DNA of 64,000 bases, taken from contig JAJNNQ010000009.1 in assembly GCA_027886175.1 (NCBI GenBank), forward strand, positions 5,929,001 to 5,993,000, read 5' to 3'. Shown here piece by piece: positions 48,331-60,070 of this stretch. How positions within the stretch are numbered: the stretch's first letter is position 1; each line of letters begins with the position of its first letter. The position numbers and the translations under genes were made by a program. Under the pieces are notes generated by a model. It saw nothing but the letters and a program-made list of their open reading frames with translations, had not been told where the DNA came from and ran no database searches. This stretch comes from Phylloscopus collybita. Its lineage: Eukaryota > Chordata > Aves > Passeriformes > Phylloscopidae.

Positions 48331-51300
48331 CTGAAAGCAATAAAGCAAAGGAAAACTGTGGGGAAGCATGAGCTGCAGGAGCCTGGGTGGGAGCAGCCAG
48401 GGCCTTTGGTTGTACGGAGAGAATTCACTAGCAGCCGTTTTTATACTGAAAGACATTCTGGTCTTGGAGATAAGGTTCCTGTTGAGATACTTCCTTGTCA
48501 TTTAATCCCTAATTTTCATTTCTATTCGACTGCTCTCAGACACCAGACTCATCTCTTCCCCCTCTTACCAAACGACTTTGCAACAGCAAACTTGCTGGGG
48601 ACTAAGAGTTCTTACCACAACGATGAACATCCACAGCCTCTCCAAATATCTCCATTCCTGTAGCAAAAGGACACATATTTCCCTCCACCAATGCAGAGCC
48701 AGTGCTCAGAACAGTTTGGCAGGACAGAGGTTCATAACACATCCTGGAAATGTCCATCCTGTGAGGGCAGCAGGACTGGTACCCATTCCCATGGTAAAAC
48801 TGCCTGGCAAGCAGACCCTGGAAATGGGCTTAAGCCCAGATTGCTTAAACTTAACTCAGGAAAGTCTCTTTAGTTAACTTTTAGTTCATGAATGCATCAT
48901 ACTTTTGATTGCACTGAGAGCACTCTGCAGGCCTTCCTTGGAGTCTGATTCACAGGAGAATTGCAACCTGAAATATTTAATACAACCAGACACCCGGGCC
49001 TCTGAAATAGGAGGTGCTTGGAGCATGAAGTCCGTAATTTCCAAAAAGCCCATCAAACAATGGGAGGGAGATGGAGCAGCAGCAACAAAAAAATCTGGGA
49101 AATCTCTGAAAGTTCAAGTCTAGAGAGTGCTGCTGGGAAAGCCAGCAGTCCTGAAGACATTGGTCTCCCTAATATTTGGTCGAGGGAGTCAAAGGCAGAT
49201 GCCTATTTTGCTAGGCCCCTTTCACTTTGCTGCACTTTGCTGCTCTATGAGCCCAACCCAGGAGATGCTCGAAGGGAATTGGTATTCAAGGGAGTTTGAA
49301 GCCTTGGGAAGGATACCAAACCCCTCTCTTTGGAACAGGATTTAACACAGATTGAAAATCTTCCATAAACTTCAAGGTTTTCTGCTCCATTCCCAGAGAT
49401 GCTTTGCAGGCCTGTCAACCCTGATTAAATCATTCCAAAATAATTAAATTGTTTTTGAAAGTGATTTGTCAAATATATACATATATATATATAATGTAGC
49501 TTGCATGATCACAGTAATACATCAAGTTCCTGAAAGTCATTGAGTCCTGCATCAAATTGCCTTCAGTCTAAATAGTTTTATTCTGTTCAATTGGGTTATA
49601 AAACCTTGGCCACCTAGTGAATCTGGTAGTGGCTATAAATCTCTGCAGCTGGGAAACTGGAAGGCAGCCCTGCCTACCTTACAATGAGAAGAAACCCTGC
49701 TTCCCATTCCAACTCAGCAGTGCCTGCAGAGTATAAAGACCTTTCTGAGCAAAAACCTTCAAAAAATAATAATAAAGAACCAAGGGGAGCCCAGGGAAGA
49801 ACATGTAATTATAGATGTTGTTTGGAGGGCTCTTCTGTACTTTGAAGGACATTTTGAAAGACACAGCAGTGATGGGATTTTTGCTCTGCAAGAGCAGGGT
49901 GTACTGACAGCACCCATGAACACTATCGTACCACCAAGATATATCACTTTGTTGTAGCCACTGCTTGTAAGGCCCTTAGAAACCCAGTGAGGTACAGTGA
50001 ATGTTGCTGAACATCCATTTCCCAAGGCTATTGAAATAGGATTTTTTTTTTTATTTTTGGTGAATGGCCAATGAATAAAACAATCCTGACGGAAGAAAAC
50101 GAGCCAATTCCTGGCTTCTGTGTTAGGACTGAATAAAGAGGATCAGCTCACACAGTAGGTGAAAAGGATACAATATACTTGTGATAAACTGGTTGCCTTT
50201 TATCCCATTTTCTTTTAATTGCCATGTTGTCAGGTTTTTTTCCTTCAAAAAATTCTTATACAGCCTTGTATAACTTAGAGGTCAAATTAATGGCTCTGTA
50301 GTTACCCAAAACATCTAATTCTCTTCCTGCTTTTCTTATTTAGCCATGGGGCCCAGATCCTATTTACCAGTTACATGAACTACCCATGACTGAATGAATG
50401 CATCATTGCTGCTGAGCTAGCCAATTCACATCCTTCTTCTTCCAGAATTTGGGGAGGGAGTCTATCCCACCCCCGAGTCTCCATTCCTCCTCCTATGTGG
50501 TCATTTCCATTCTTATAGCCTCATCCTCACTTCCTTTCATTTGCAAATTCACCCACATCCTTAACCAAAAGGAAAGTGGTGCTGTCACAGGCAGCTGAGC
50601 CAGTCTGACACTGCACAGGCTGCAAGGGGAAGGAGCTGCCTCTCTCCTCCTTCACCTCCCCATGGCCTCACTCATCCCTGGCACCAACCTGGGTACTTGT
50701 GCATCAGTTTTCTGAGCTGACTTGACTTGCTAAAACAGCAGAAAAACTCTAGCCACATGCTTTTCTGGGGTGGTTTACTAAGGGGTTAAGGAGCTGGTGC
50801 AAGACATGGGGTGAGGCTTCGTCACTGTGGTGGGGAGATGGGAAAACACAGCAGAGCCTCTGCTTGTTGGCAGAGACAAGTAATCTTTTAAGCCATCTCA
50901 CCCTATCTCACAGAACTGCATCCCGAGGCAAAGCATTTATCCAGTTTTGGTGCCATATTTTTGATCTCCAAGTTCTTTCTCTCCTATTCCTCCCCCAGCT
51001 GAAAACCCGTCTGGTTTTGATTTTAATTTCCTTTGCAAGGTTCAGCTCAGCTTGACAGTTGACAGTTCTCACAAGCTCTCTATGCTTTCTGACCTCTAAG
51101 ATGTGGCTTCTTTTGCTGGTCAGATATGGTTTTAGACCCTGTAACCTTTTGTTCTGCCCAGTCCAAATGTCCTGTGTGAAGTGGATCTCACATTTGATTC
51201 AGTCTGGAGCCTTCCTCTGTAATATTGGTCCCTCTCCTGAGCAAGATACAAGAGCAAAGGGTTTTTTCACCTTTGCCTGTAAAGTACCCTGCACACAACA

Positions 51301-51604
51301 GTCCTAGAGCTCTTCAACAAATTTGCCCTTTTGGACCAAAGTTACAGATCCCTGTTTTAACACTTTCATTATATTTACATGGATTCATCTCATGATCACA
51401 GGCCCACCACCATTGTGTTCTCAAGAGATCTCACCATCTACAAAATCAAACCCAAAATCTCATCACCTTGTATTTGTTGCATAACTGAGTGAATGGATGG
51501 GTCAGCCCACACTCAGGGCTGTATGGGCTGTTCTTGATAGCATTTATTTTCCAGTGCATGTGTGCAGAATTAAAGCTTCCATAACGATACAATTCTCACT
51601 TGTA
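48331..51604. other. Unique non-coding DNA, no gene seen
   Basis: Includes an (AT)n patch at 49478-49494 and a T tract near 50042-50052. Frames of up to about 100 codons (48358-49300) lack domains. No transposon recognised. Confidence 0.5.
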
Positions 51605-51645
51605 TGCGTATTGATCTCTCCCTCTCTTTCTCTCTCCCTCCCTTC

Positions 51646-51672
<27 letters not shown>
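51605..51672. repeat. (TC)n microsatellite
   Basis: A pyrimidine tract, imperfect at first and a pure (TC)n run over about 51647-51671. It produces an Arg-Glu-rich frame on the minus strand and a Ser-Leu-rich frame on the plus strand, neither of them a gene. Confidence 0.93.
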
Positions 51673-51676
<4 letters not shown>

Positions 51677-54600
51677 CTTAGCTTACAGTCCAGCCTGGAA
51701 CCTACAGGAAATTCCTGGAATGACTCAGTCTCAATGTCTTTAGCCATCTGACCCTATATCACTTGGAACCAAATGGGTTTTGCTCTGCCCATGTAGTCCT
51801 TGTGCCCTGGTAGTCTCTCCTACCATCACTGTATTGCTTCTCCCTCTAATCTTTATTTCTGCCTCTCCTGACCAAAACTTATCCCTCATTACCTGCATTC
51901 CAAAACCAACGCCATTCCAAGATCCTTCTATTATCCTTACAACATGCAGTGTTACATCCTGCCTTGTAGTTAAATCCCTCTATTCTATTGCTAATGCCTC
52001 TTTAATAAACAGAAAACTATTTCAATGCTTTTGCTGGCCAATATAATTTTTCTACCTGCATCAGACAAAATCTTTTTATTATCATTTATAATCAAATGAT
52101 CTATTTGATTATTCCTTGCACCAATAATTTTTCCTTTCCACAAAATCCATTTAACTGTCCCACATCCCAGTACTCACTATTTTTCCATTATGCCCGGAAT
52201 CTGCTCTTTCTCTGTGCTGAATCCAGGTGGAAGAATTTCACAGATCTCTCCCCAACTCTCTCCCTCATTTCTCATACCTGCCAATTTTAATGCTACAATA
52301 CCACTCTCTCTACTGAGGTGAGAGCAACCCACTCACTGAAGATCCTTTTTCTTAATAATGCCCCATAATTAAATGTCTCAGAATCATCCTTCTTGATGAA
52401 TATTTGAGGCACTTGCTGACATCCACGTAATGAATTTTATACTCTTTCCAAAGGCTGAAAGACTCATCCAAGACTTTGTATGTCTCCCTTAAGTGTCCAT
52501 AACTATCCTTGATTCCCCCTCACATCCTTTGGGGACTTGCTTCAGCTTATAAATCCCCACTGTAGTTCCCACTCTCCTCTGAATGTCTCTGGCAATATGG
52601 GAATTAACTGGCCAAAGTAATTTCCTCTTTCTGGTCATTTAGGGAGCCAGGGACCACACTGTGGCTTTTGGAATTAAATTCTGGTTTCATCCATGCCTGC
52701 TGAGCAGCAAAGAAACATGCTACACACACCTCAGGCTGGAGCCACAGTATGGTGTTATGAGAAAAGTTTACTCTGAAGAGCAGAGATCTGGTCTCTAGGT
52801 GGCCTGAGCCTGGGGTTTGGATTTGGTACCTGCAGGCTGAGTTACCATGCAGAGTTTCTGCAGTGTTTATTAAGGGTTTATTATTTATGCTGCATCTTCT
52901 GTCAATACTGTCTCTTTCTTCTCCTCAAGCCAGTCTGTCAGAAATTTGCAGGTGTTTAATAGCCCTGAGAATCCTTGAAAACTTAGCTGAAAGTGACTAT
53001 GTAGCTGAACAGTCATTTAGGAAAATGAGCAAATACACACACCACACATTAAACCCCAACAACGTTACAAAACCAGGCGAAAAAAGGTGCTAATATGTAT
53101 TCATCTTTAGCTAAGCACTGACAGCAGGGCAATGTATTGTCTTTGCCGATCTTATTTTCACTTGAATGGTTTTCCTTTTATTCCCTGCGGTGTTTAAAGT
53201 CTTCCAAAAGAAATACAAATGATCATTGGAAATGAATAGCTGGTAGTGCAGGGGTGTTGGGAGAGTGCTGAAAATGGGCTTTCACTCTGCATTCAGTGGG
53301 AAAGTGAATCACTCTCACACAAAGCTAGAGCCTCGAATGTGAGGAGGGGAGAGAATGAAAGCAGGATGTGATTCTCAAATGACATTTGGTGCTGTTTATC
53401 TAGTGGAAAAGTGCATAGATTGGGTGTAGAGGAAACACAGCATCTCACTGCTGGGAAGCAGTTGCATTCATTTTGAAGTGATCTATTAGCTCTCAGGTCC
53501 TTTAAGAAAATGGAGAATAACATGAAAAGAGACAGAAAAGCAGAGAAAAAAAGCAGTAGGTCCAGTCTGAAGGCCCTGGGAGGCTGTGAAGTGGCAGAAG
53601 TCTGGACATAGCAGGCTGTGGTCTGCCCCAGATAGGCCTATAAAGATGATTTATTCCATTCTTGAATTTTGCATAAAATCTCAATCTTGCATAAAAGCAG
53701 AGTCCCAAAGCTGAAGATAAGGTGTCCAAGAGCTAACTGGAGACTCTGGGGTTTGTATAGACTTAAAATCTACATCATTACTCCATTTAAAGCAAGGATG
53801 GGCTTAAAACACAGTCATTGTGTGGGGTGGGTGTGGGCAAATTCAGCCTGTTTGAAAAACAAAAGTGAGGTACGGATGAGTGCAACAGATATGCTGGAGG
53901 TTCTCCCTTTCCTTGCACCCTCCTCTGCCCAGCTTCCCTGCTTCATGCCCACACCTTGTTGGTGCCTCTGACAATCACCAGCTGGCCTGATCCCCTCCGT
54001 GTAACCCACTCATCATTAATTTGGAGGTTAATACTTTACTGTGTGTAAAGTCTGGTTGCTCTTGGATTCAACCCCCAGTTGATACAGGTCAATGAAGCTT
54101 CACTGATTTAATTTCCACCAGCTTAGGGGAGCCAGTTCTGAGAGACATGAACACCTTTCTCAAAAACTACTCCCAGTGTTCCAGCACTGCAGGAGCACTG
54201 GAAAACTAATGACTCAAAGGCAAGAAAAACCTGTCCTTGAGTTTAGATATTTTAGCAGCTGGAAAAAGGAGCAGATCTTCAGTTTGTCTGAGCAGGTGGA
54301 GCTGAAGAGCTGTCGAAGTCATGTCTCCCTATACTTGCAGATCTCCCTGTGCACCCTGCCCAAGGTGACATTAGTACCAAAAATGTGAGTTCTGAGATGG
54401 TGCTCAGTGAGGGGACAGGGGAGAAACAGATGGATCAGAAAAGGAATATCTCTCCAATGCAGCTTTAGTGGGGAGTGATCATCCCTGGTTTATTCTTCCA
54501 GGCAGTGTTACCCAGAAATGAGATTCTGCTGACCTGTTGCACCTTTTCTCCAGGGAAGTGGTGAGCCATAGAATGACTTCCTCCATGTTTCCAAGGTGTA

Positions 54601-55353
54601 GACATTCCCATAAAAGCACTTTCCTGACAAGAACAGAAAAGTAGAAGATGGTGCCATCCCCAAGGCTTGCCATCTACCCAGTTAAGTGGGAAAGTCCTGA
54701 GGCAGGCCTGAAGTCCATTAATTCCCTTCTGCCAACCCCAGGTGGGCACTCCCTGTTTTTACCACACAGGTAGTCAGTGGGTCTGTCTCATTGAGGAGAA
54801 ACTGGTTTCTGAAAATCAGATTTTCTCATTCCAGTGCTGAGCTGTAGCTGAGCTTGTACTGGCTGGGCCCCCACTGGCAGGATGCTGGGCTTGGGTGTAC
54901 CCTGGGAGGGCATTCCCAATGCCATTCCCCCCATCCTGGCCTGGGTACATGCCAGTGCACTCTCTCCAGGTCTGAATTTTCTCCAGCAGTAATGAGCTGT
55001 CCATGCTGCCTGCCCTGTCACAATAAACACATCCATCCCCACAGAAAGCAGGATACCCACAGTGAGCCTGGCTCCAACCCTCCTGAAAGCCCAGCTTGAA
55101 TTAGGCACCTATTTTAATTTGTAGATTTAACTGCCATTGGAGTTTCATAGAGCATAATTACTATTTTTTCGTTCTCTTTTTGATTGGTGCAATGAATACT
55201 TAATTGGTAGTTTGTCAAAGTTACATGCAGCATTTATTTTGTGTATGAGGAAAAAAACTCCAAGCAGCTTGCTTTAAAAAGCAGCAATTTAAAATTATCT
55301 GCAAAGGTGCTTCTGTTGGGTCAGGGAGAACAGGCACAGAAGCATCTCACTTT
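51673..55353. other. Unique non-coding DNA, no gene seen
   Basis: 51.7-52.6 kb is pyrimidine-rich on the plus strand, giving long Leu/Ser/Pro-rich frames without domain structure. No transposon or RNA gene recognised. Confidence 0.5.
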
Positions 55354-55385
55354 CCCTTCTTCTTCTTCTTTTTTTTTTTTTTTTT
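55354..55385. repeat. (TTC)n followed by poly-T
   Basis: Several TTC units merge into a T homopolymer of about 17 bases. Open Lys-rich frames on the minus strand derive from it. Confidence 0.9.
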
Positions 55386-55539
55386 GGTAGCAATGTCTGG
55401 ATAGTGGCTCATTATCAGTTGTAAATTACAGGGGGTAGGGAAAGGGACATGAATGACAAAGTTCAGAAACAGCATCTGCTGAAGAAAAACAAATGAGGTG
55501 GGGGGCAAAGCAGGAAAAAACAGATGAAACACTGTAATT

Positions 55540-56060
55540 GCTTGGCAACAAGTTGCTATTGTAATTTAGAAAATTGGAAGCATCCGTTCTCAAACAGTTC
55601 TAGCTTTATTTCGTTTCTTCTTTACTTTTGAGTGCTGCCCTTGTTCGGCGATCAGCTGTGTCCTCCTGCAGGATTACTGCCTCTCCCTCACACAGAGCAG
55701 TAATGGACCCCTCGTGTTTGGTTATGGGCCATCGAAGAAAAGCATTTTGCGATTGTTTCGCAGTGCAGTCATTTAACAAGATTAGAGATAATTTGCCCCT
55801 TGGAATGCAAAACTGTTTCTACAGGTGCTTAAGCTTCCTGGCTTTTGGATTAGAGGCCTCATTTTGTTTTGTGCCATTGCATTCAGGAGGTCTCCAAGGA
55901 CTGTAAATAAATGAACAGCCACCCTCCGCAGCTGGGAAACTAATTTCCCAGCCCAAGCTGCAAGAGTTGCAGCTTACAAAGCTCAGTGGATGCAGATAAA
56001 TATGTGCATGCTAATGTATTAAACGTGCTGCTTAACTAATCCTGACCGTGCCTGAATGCC
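55540..56060. promoter_or_regulatory. Long enhancer-like non-coding block (candidate)
   Basis: About 500 bp of repeat-free sequence with scattered CpGs (TTTCGTTTC, TTCGGCGATC, CCATCGAAG, TTTGCGATTG, TTTCGCAG) outside any island. Clustered factor-like words include TTGTAATTTAG, TCATTTAACAAG, GATAATTTGCCCC, TGCATGCTAATGTATTAAAC (POU/homeodomain-like) and TAACTAATCCTG (OTX/PITX-like). Preserved CpGs without an island, plus dense AT-rich motifs, are typical of strongly constrained developmental elements. A 92-codon frame crosses it but has no domain. Conservation was not tested. Confidence 0.45.
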
Positions 56061-57098
56061 AGCCATTTGCCAACTGGGAGACTCCCAGAGAAACAAGCCT
56101 GGCCAGACAGGGAGCAGGTTGCTGGAGGCAAGCAGGAGGTGCAGGGGTGTCAGAGGTGGTAAAAGGGGTGATGGTCATTCCCACTGATGCTGTAAGAGCT
56201 CCTTCACACCTCCCTGCCTCCTTCCCCCGGGGGAGAGAACAATCCCCGGCCTCTGGCCACATCCAGGAGGATGGGAAGTCTCACAGATGTCCACTGAGAT
56301 GTGGAACCTCAGGGATGTAGGAGTGCCATGGACTCCTTCCAAAGGAAAGGAGAGACAGTGCATGCTCCCCCAGGGACACCCAGTTCTAGTCCTGCCAAAT
56401 AGATTGTGTCTGGAACAATTCTCCAAGAAGGATCATTGGATGGAGAAGGATTCCTGGATGGATCTGGATAACGGTTACTTGGGATCAGAGAAGGCCTCAT
56501 TTATTTGACTTCCCTGTTCTTTTTCTATGCCTTTTCATTTTCTTGTAGTGTTTCCCTTCCTTCTATGGGTGTAATTTGTTTATTTGAGCTGTGGGGGAAA
56601 TTGGATTAATTCAAATTTTATTCCTAAGTCTTTCTTAAATTCAGATGTGGGATGAAAATCAAGACCACTGAAATTCCCCAGATGATGAAATTACTTTTCT
56701 CTGCTCGATCCTGCAACAATTCTCAGTTTGGGGAAGGTCTGAGCAAGTCTGGCTGGGACCAGAGATTCCCCTGCCTCAGACATCCCTGCTGGACCCTGTC
56801 AGGCTGGCTCCCTGGGGTGCTCAGGAGCACTGTGCTTCTGCAATTCCCAGACCTGTGAGGCCCAGAGTGCCAAGCACTCTGCCCAGCCAGCCATGATCAG
56901 TGGTTTGGGGGCCAAGCCAAGGCTCAGAAGTTCATTGTTTAAGGTCTTTCTGTGCCATACGTCATCTGGCTACTTTGAACAAAATGCTGAAACATTTCAG
57001 TGTACTCATAAGTCAGGGGACAGAGAACCTGAAGTTCTACAGGTCTACAGGTTCACTAACAAAGCATTTCAAAAGTGATTCAAGTGAGGGGTTGGGGG
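56061..57098. other. Unique non-coding DNA, no gene seen
   Basis: Overlapping frames on both strands without domains. Moderately GC, no transposon recognised. Confidence 0.5.
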
Positions 57099-57128
57099 TT
57101 TTTTTGTTTGTTTGTTTGTTTGTTTTTT
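57099..57128. repeat. (TTTG)n tract
   Basis: T run followed by about five TTTG units. Confidence 0.9.
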
Positions 57129-57474
57129 CGTAATATACAGATTTTTACAATCTTCAGGTATGTAAAAATGAAAAAGAAAAAATTTGTCAGAGGAGGCAAA
57201 GGTATGTTCAGCTACAAGATGCCATCAAGAAGGTTGGCTCTACTCCAGTGTAAGCCTCACTGCTTGTTCCCACCTGCCCCAAACCATCTACTGGTGGTGA
57301 AGCTTTGGTAGCATTAGTATTTTTGAGGGTGTACAGTGGGGTCAAACAAGCACTGGCATCAGACAAGGGAAGCAACAAGATTTAGGAAGTACAGGTGAAC
57401 ATGACAAGTCCTTCTGGCACCAGGTACTGCTATTAACTTAGCTCAAAGGTGATAAAACTCCTAACACTGTCTTT
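57129..57474. other. Non-coding DNA, nothing recognised
   Basis: Unique sequence between two simple repeats. Confidence 0.5.
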
Positions 57475-57502
57475 CCCCCCCCCCCCCCCCTTTTTTTTTT
57501 TT
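57475..57502. repeat. Adjoining C16 and T12 homopolymers
   Basis: Sixteen C run directly into twelve T. Length calls here are error-prone in sequencing. Confidence 0.95.
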
Positions 57503-58239
57503 AAATAAGGTTTGTGGACTCTTTCAAAATTATCTACAATTTTAATGAAAGTCAAACTCTTCTCAGAAATGTTCCTTTTCTTGGTTTTGGGCTCTTTCTT
57601 TTCTTTTTGGCTCAAAGCATTATTCACCTCTACTCCAGGAGATTTAAAGAGCACAGACAGCTTCAGTGATCAGAAATGCGTTTTTGGCAAACAAAATATT
57701 TGCAGAGAAAATTTTGCCCAGATGCACTCATAAGAGTTATTGAAAGCTTTTCTCACTGTTCTTCTTCTAGTAAAATGGCAAAATGTTCTTATCCAACACA
57801 GAGATTACAAGAATAAATGTTTTAAGAAATGTGACTCGCACAGTAGGAGCCAAAAAGACAGGTGCTCTAAATTGTGTCTCCCGAGGAAATAATAATAATA
57901 AACATCCTTACAGACTGACAGGGTATCACATGAAAAGAGCAAATTCCCCCTAGTTCATCTGTTTCAGCCATCTGAGCCCTGGACTCACTGATGCACAGTT
58001 TGGTACCTGCCTTTTCACTGATGAGTGGGAGCAGATTTTGCAGAGGAGGCATTTCTGCAGGAGGAGTGACATTGAAGTTTCCTTCAAATTTGCTACAAGC
58101 CACCAGGCAGCCACTTGACAAGCAGCAGAGTTCAAGCAGTAGCAAGCAAAAAAAAAAAAAGGAGAAAAAGCAGAGATAGTACTAAGAAGCCCGTCCAGAA
58201 AGCACAACTCAAATAACCAGACCTACTAACTAGACAGCC
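57503..58239. other. Unique non-coding DNA with A tract
   Basis: Short overlapping frames and an A13 run at 58148-58160. No gene recognised. Confidence 0.5.
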
Positions 58240-58500
58240 ACATGAGGAGCACGTACACCTTCAGAGCAAGGTGATGCCAGTGGGGATTGGACTCAAACAG
58301 ACTTTCCAGATGGCTGCATATATTGCTCAAACTTCATGCAAATACTGTTTGCATGGGCTTAACCGGTTGTGTACAGAAAATCCCACTCATCCCCCAAATG
58401 AATGGAAAGAAAGAAGAAAAATATGATTGGCGGCACATGAGTAAATATGCAAGCTTTATATGATGCAGTGCTTGTGAATACCTGATTGCACCCCCTTCAC
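58240..58500. promoter_or_regulatory. Enhancer-like block with paired octamer and Grainyhead-like palindrome
   Basis: Repeat-free sequence centred on two arms, CATGCAAA (58335-58342) and TTTGCATG (58348-58355). They form an exact 8-bp inverted repeat with a 5-base gap, and the first continues into the POU octamer ATGCAAAT. Six bases further is AACCGGTT (58361-58368), the palindromic Grainyhead-like consensus. To the right are GATTGGCGGC, AGTAAATATGCAAGC and TATATGATGCAG. POU factors (OCT family) and GRHL factors are known to bind these words. Use here is inferred. Confidence 0.45.
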
Positions 58501-59464
58501 AGACAGCCCCTGGCACCCAGGGTCTATCACTAATGCCCAGACACTATTCCAGAAATTTATACTGAAATAATGTCCCATGCAAAGTTCACCCCACTTGTTT
58601 AGGTGCTGTAAGCTGCCATGGACCCCCACAGTTCCTGAAATTCAGGGCACAGGCATGTGAAGTGTAAGAGAGCAGAGAAACAAGGGCATGGGCAGCTGGG
58701 GAGGTTTGTTCCTAGAGGCAAAGATTGCTCTCTGCTGTTGGGAGCACTTTGCAAGCACCATGACAGAGAGGGACCTTAAAGGCAAAAGGAATGTAATTCT
58801 AAAGGCTGCTCTCTTGGGAAAGACTAGAACTTCAGATGGGTCATCTCTCCTGAAGGAATTCTACCTTTAATTCTGTGGTGGGTCCAATCATCTTAAAGTT
58901 TAAAAGCAAGTCTGTGGAGTTGTATTCTGGTTGCTATACATTTGCTTTTATCGAAGAGGCAAGGGCTGCTTGCAGTATGTAAGCAAGACCTGTCCTTGTG
59001 GAGACACCCTGGAGCCCTTCTCACTGCGCTCTTCCCAAGAAAAGCTGCGGGTGGAGGTAGCTTGGCAGAGCCCAGCTTCCCTGATCCTAATTTTAAACAT
59101 GCAACAAGGTGTCTGTGTTAGAAGTCCTACCCTGGCCTCCCTGTCAGAGCTGGAAGGGTATCCATCCCCTCCAAAGGGCAGATGGAATCACCCCAGCCTG
59201 GAGTTGAGTTTCTCCCTTTCCCTTCTGGGAGCAGGGGAATGCACTTCAGGCGTATTTGGTGGGGGACCAGACTCACTTGGGTAGCACTCGCCACCTTCCC
59301 TGGAGCAAGGGGCTTCCTTCCTCTGAGCATCACCACCAAGTGTTTTAGGGCAGGTTATTTTTCCTGGGAGTTGCATGCAGCCCTGATTGCCCAGAAGAGC
59401 ATAAGTGAGCATTGTTTCCCCCACATTGTTCCCTGGCTCTCCACTTTTCCCAACTCCTTCTTAC
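58501..59464. other. Unique non-coding DNA, no gene seen
   Basis: Frames of up to 117 codons (58931-59284 and its antisense overlaps) lack domains and consistent splice context. Confidence 0.5.
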
Positions 59465-59566
59465 CTCATCCTCCCCTTGCTGGCTAGAGAGCTGTAAGCC
59501 GCTGATTAGCACTTCATTTGACAAACAGGAAGTGGGGAAGAAAAGCATCATTTTCAGAATTAGAGC
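59465..59566 (-). CDS. Candidate 102-bp exon, minus strand, unknown protein
   Basis: Minus-strand reading: a long pyrimidine tract (TTTTTTTTCCTTCTTCCCCC and beyond) ends in TTCCGAG. It precedes 102 bases that are open as 34 full codons and end GATGAG|GTAAGAAG, a strong donor. The peptide includes LSNEVLISGLQLSSQQGEDE. Tract-to-AG spacing is longer than ideal and no family is recognised. This may be a chance combination inside or beside the enhancer-like block to its right. Confidence 0.2.
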
Positions 59567-59629
59567 CTCGGAATGAATTGAAGAAAGAAAGGGGGAAGAA
59601 GGAAAAAAAAGAAAGCCAGCCTTGCACAC

Positions 59630-59900
59630 TTTCCTAATTGCTCGTTAGAACCAATGGCCTTTGTGGTTCCTTCCCCCTGTGTCTTCTTTATAAAAACGTT
59701 TGCACAAGACATTGCTATTGTCTGCCAGACAGCCTCAGGGTAGGACAAAATGAACTAATTGATTTGCAGTTATGTCGTGGTGAATAGTGCTAAACATCCA
59801 TCTGCGGATTCCTTGTGAGGAGTGATTAATAATTTGTACTCCTGGGCCTAGGAGCCTGAATACCCTTTTTTCATGTAAAACTGAAGCGTTTCATTCTCTC
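59630..59900. promoter_or_regulatory. Enhancer-like non-coding block (candidate)
   Basis: Contains CCTAATTGCTCGTTAG, AACCAATGGCC (CCAAT-like), TAAAAACGTTTGC, GACATTGCTATTGTC (SOX-like inverted pair: ACATTG...ATTGTC), ACTAATTGATTTG, CATCTGCGGATT and GTGATTAATAATTTG. It ends with the near-palindrome CTCCTGGGCCTAGGAG. Repeat-free with isolated CpGs. Function and conservation untested. Confidence 0.42.
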
Positions 59901-60070
59901 AGCATCACAGATATCTCGTCTACATTGTGGGGTGCAAGGAGGAGGTCAGGAGCGGTGTGCTGGCCATGCCGCGCAGGCGGGTTGTCTCTGTGTGGGTAAA
60001 ACCCAGCACGGCGGTGGGATTAATGGGAATTTGTCAGGCTGACACACAGCACCGTACAGCACTCCTGCCA
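59901..60070. promoter_or_regulatory. Small CpG-rich patch
   Basis: A local rise in CpG (GCCGCGCAGGCGGG, CACGGCGG) lies immediately right of the enhancer-like block. It is too short for a classical island and has no recognisable exon. Confidence 0.35.

Noticed and set aside
51544..51751. Arg-Glu-rich and Ser-Leu-rich frames
   Set aside because: Both are translations of the (TC)n microsatellite.
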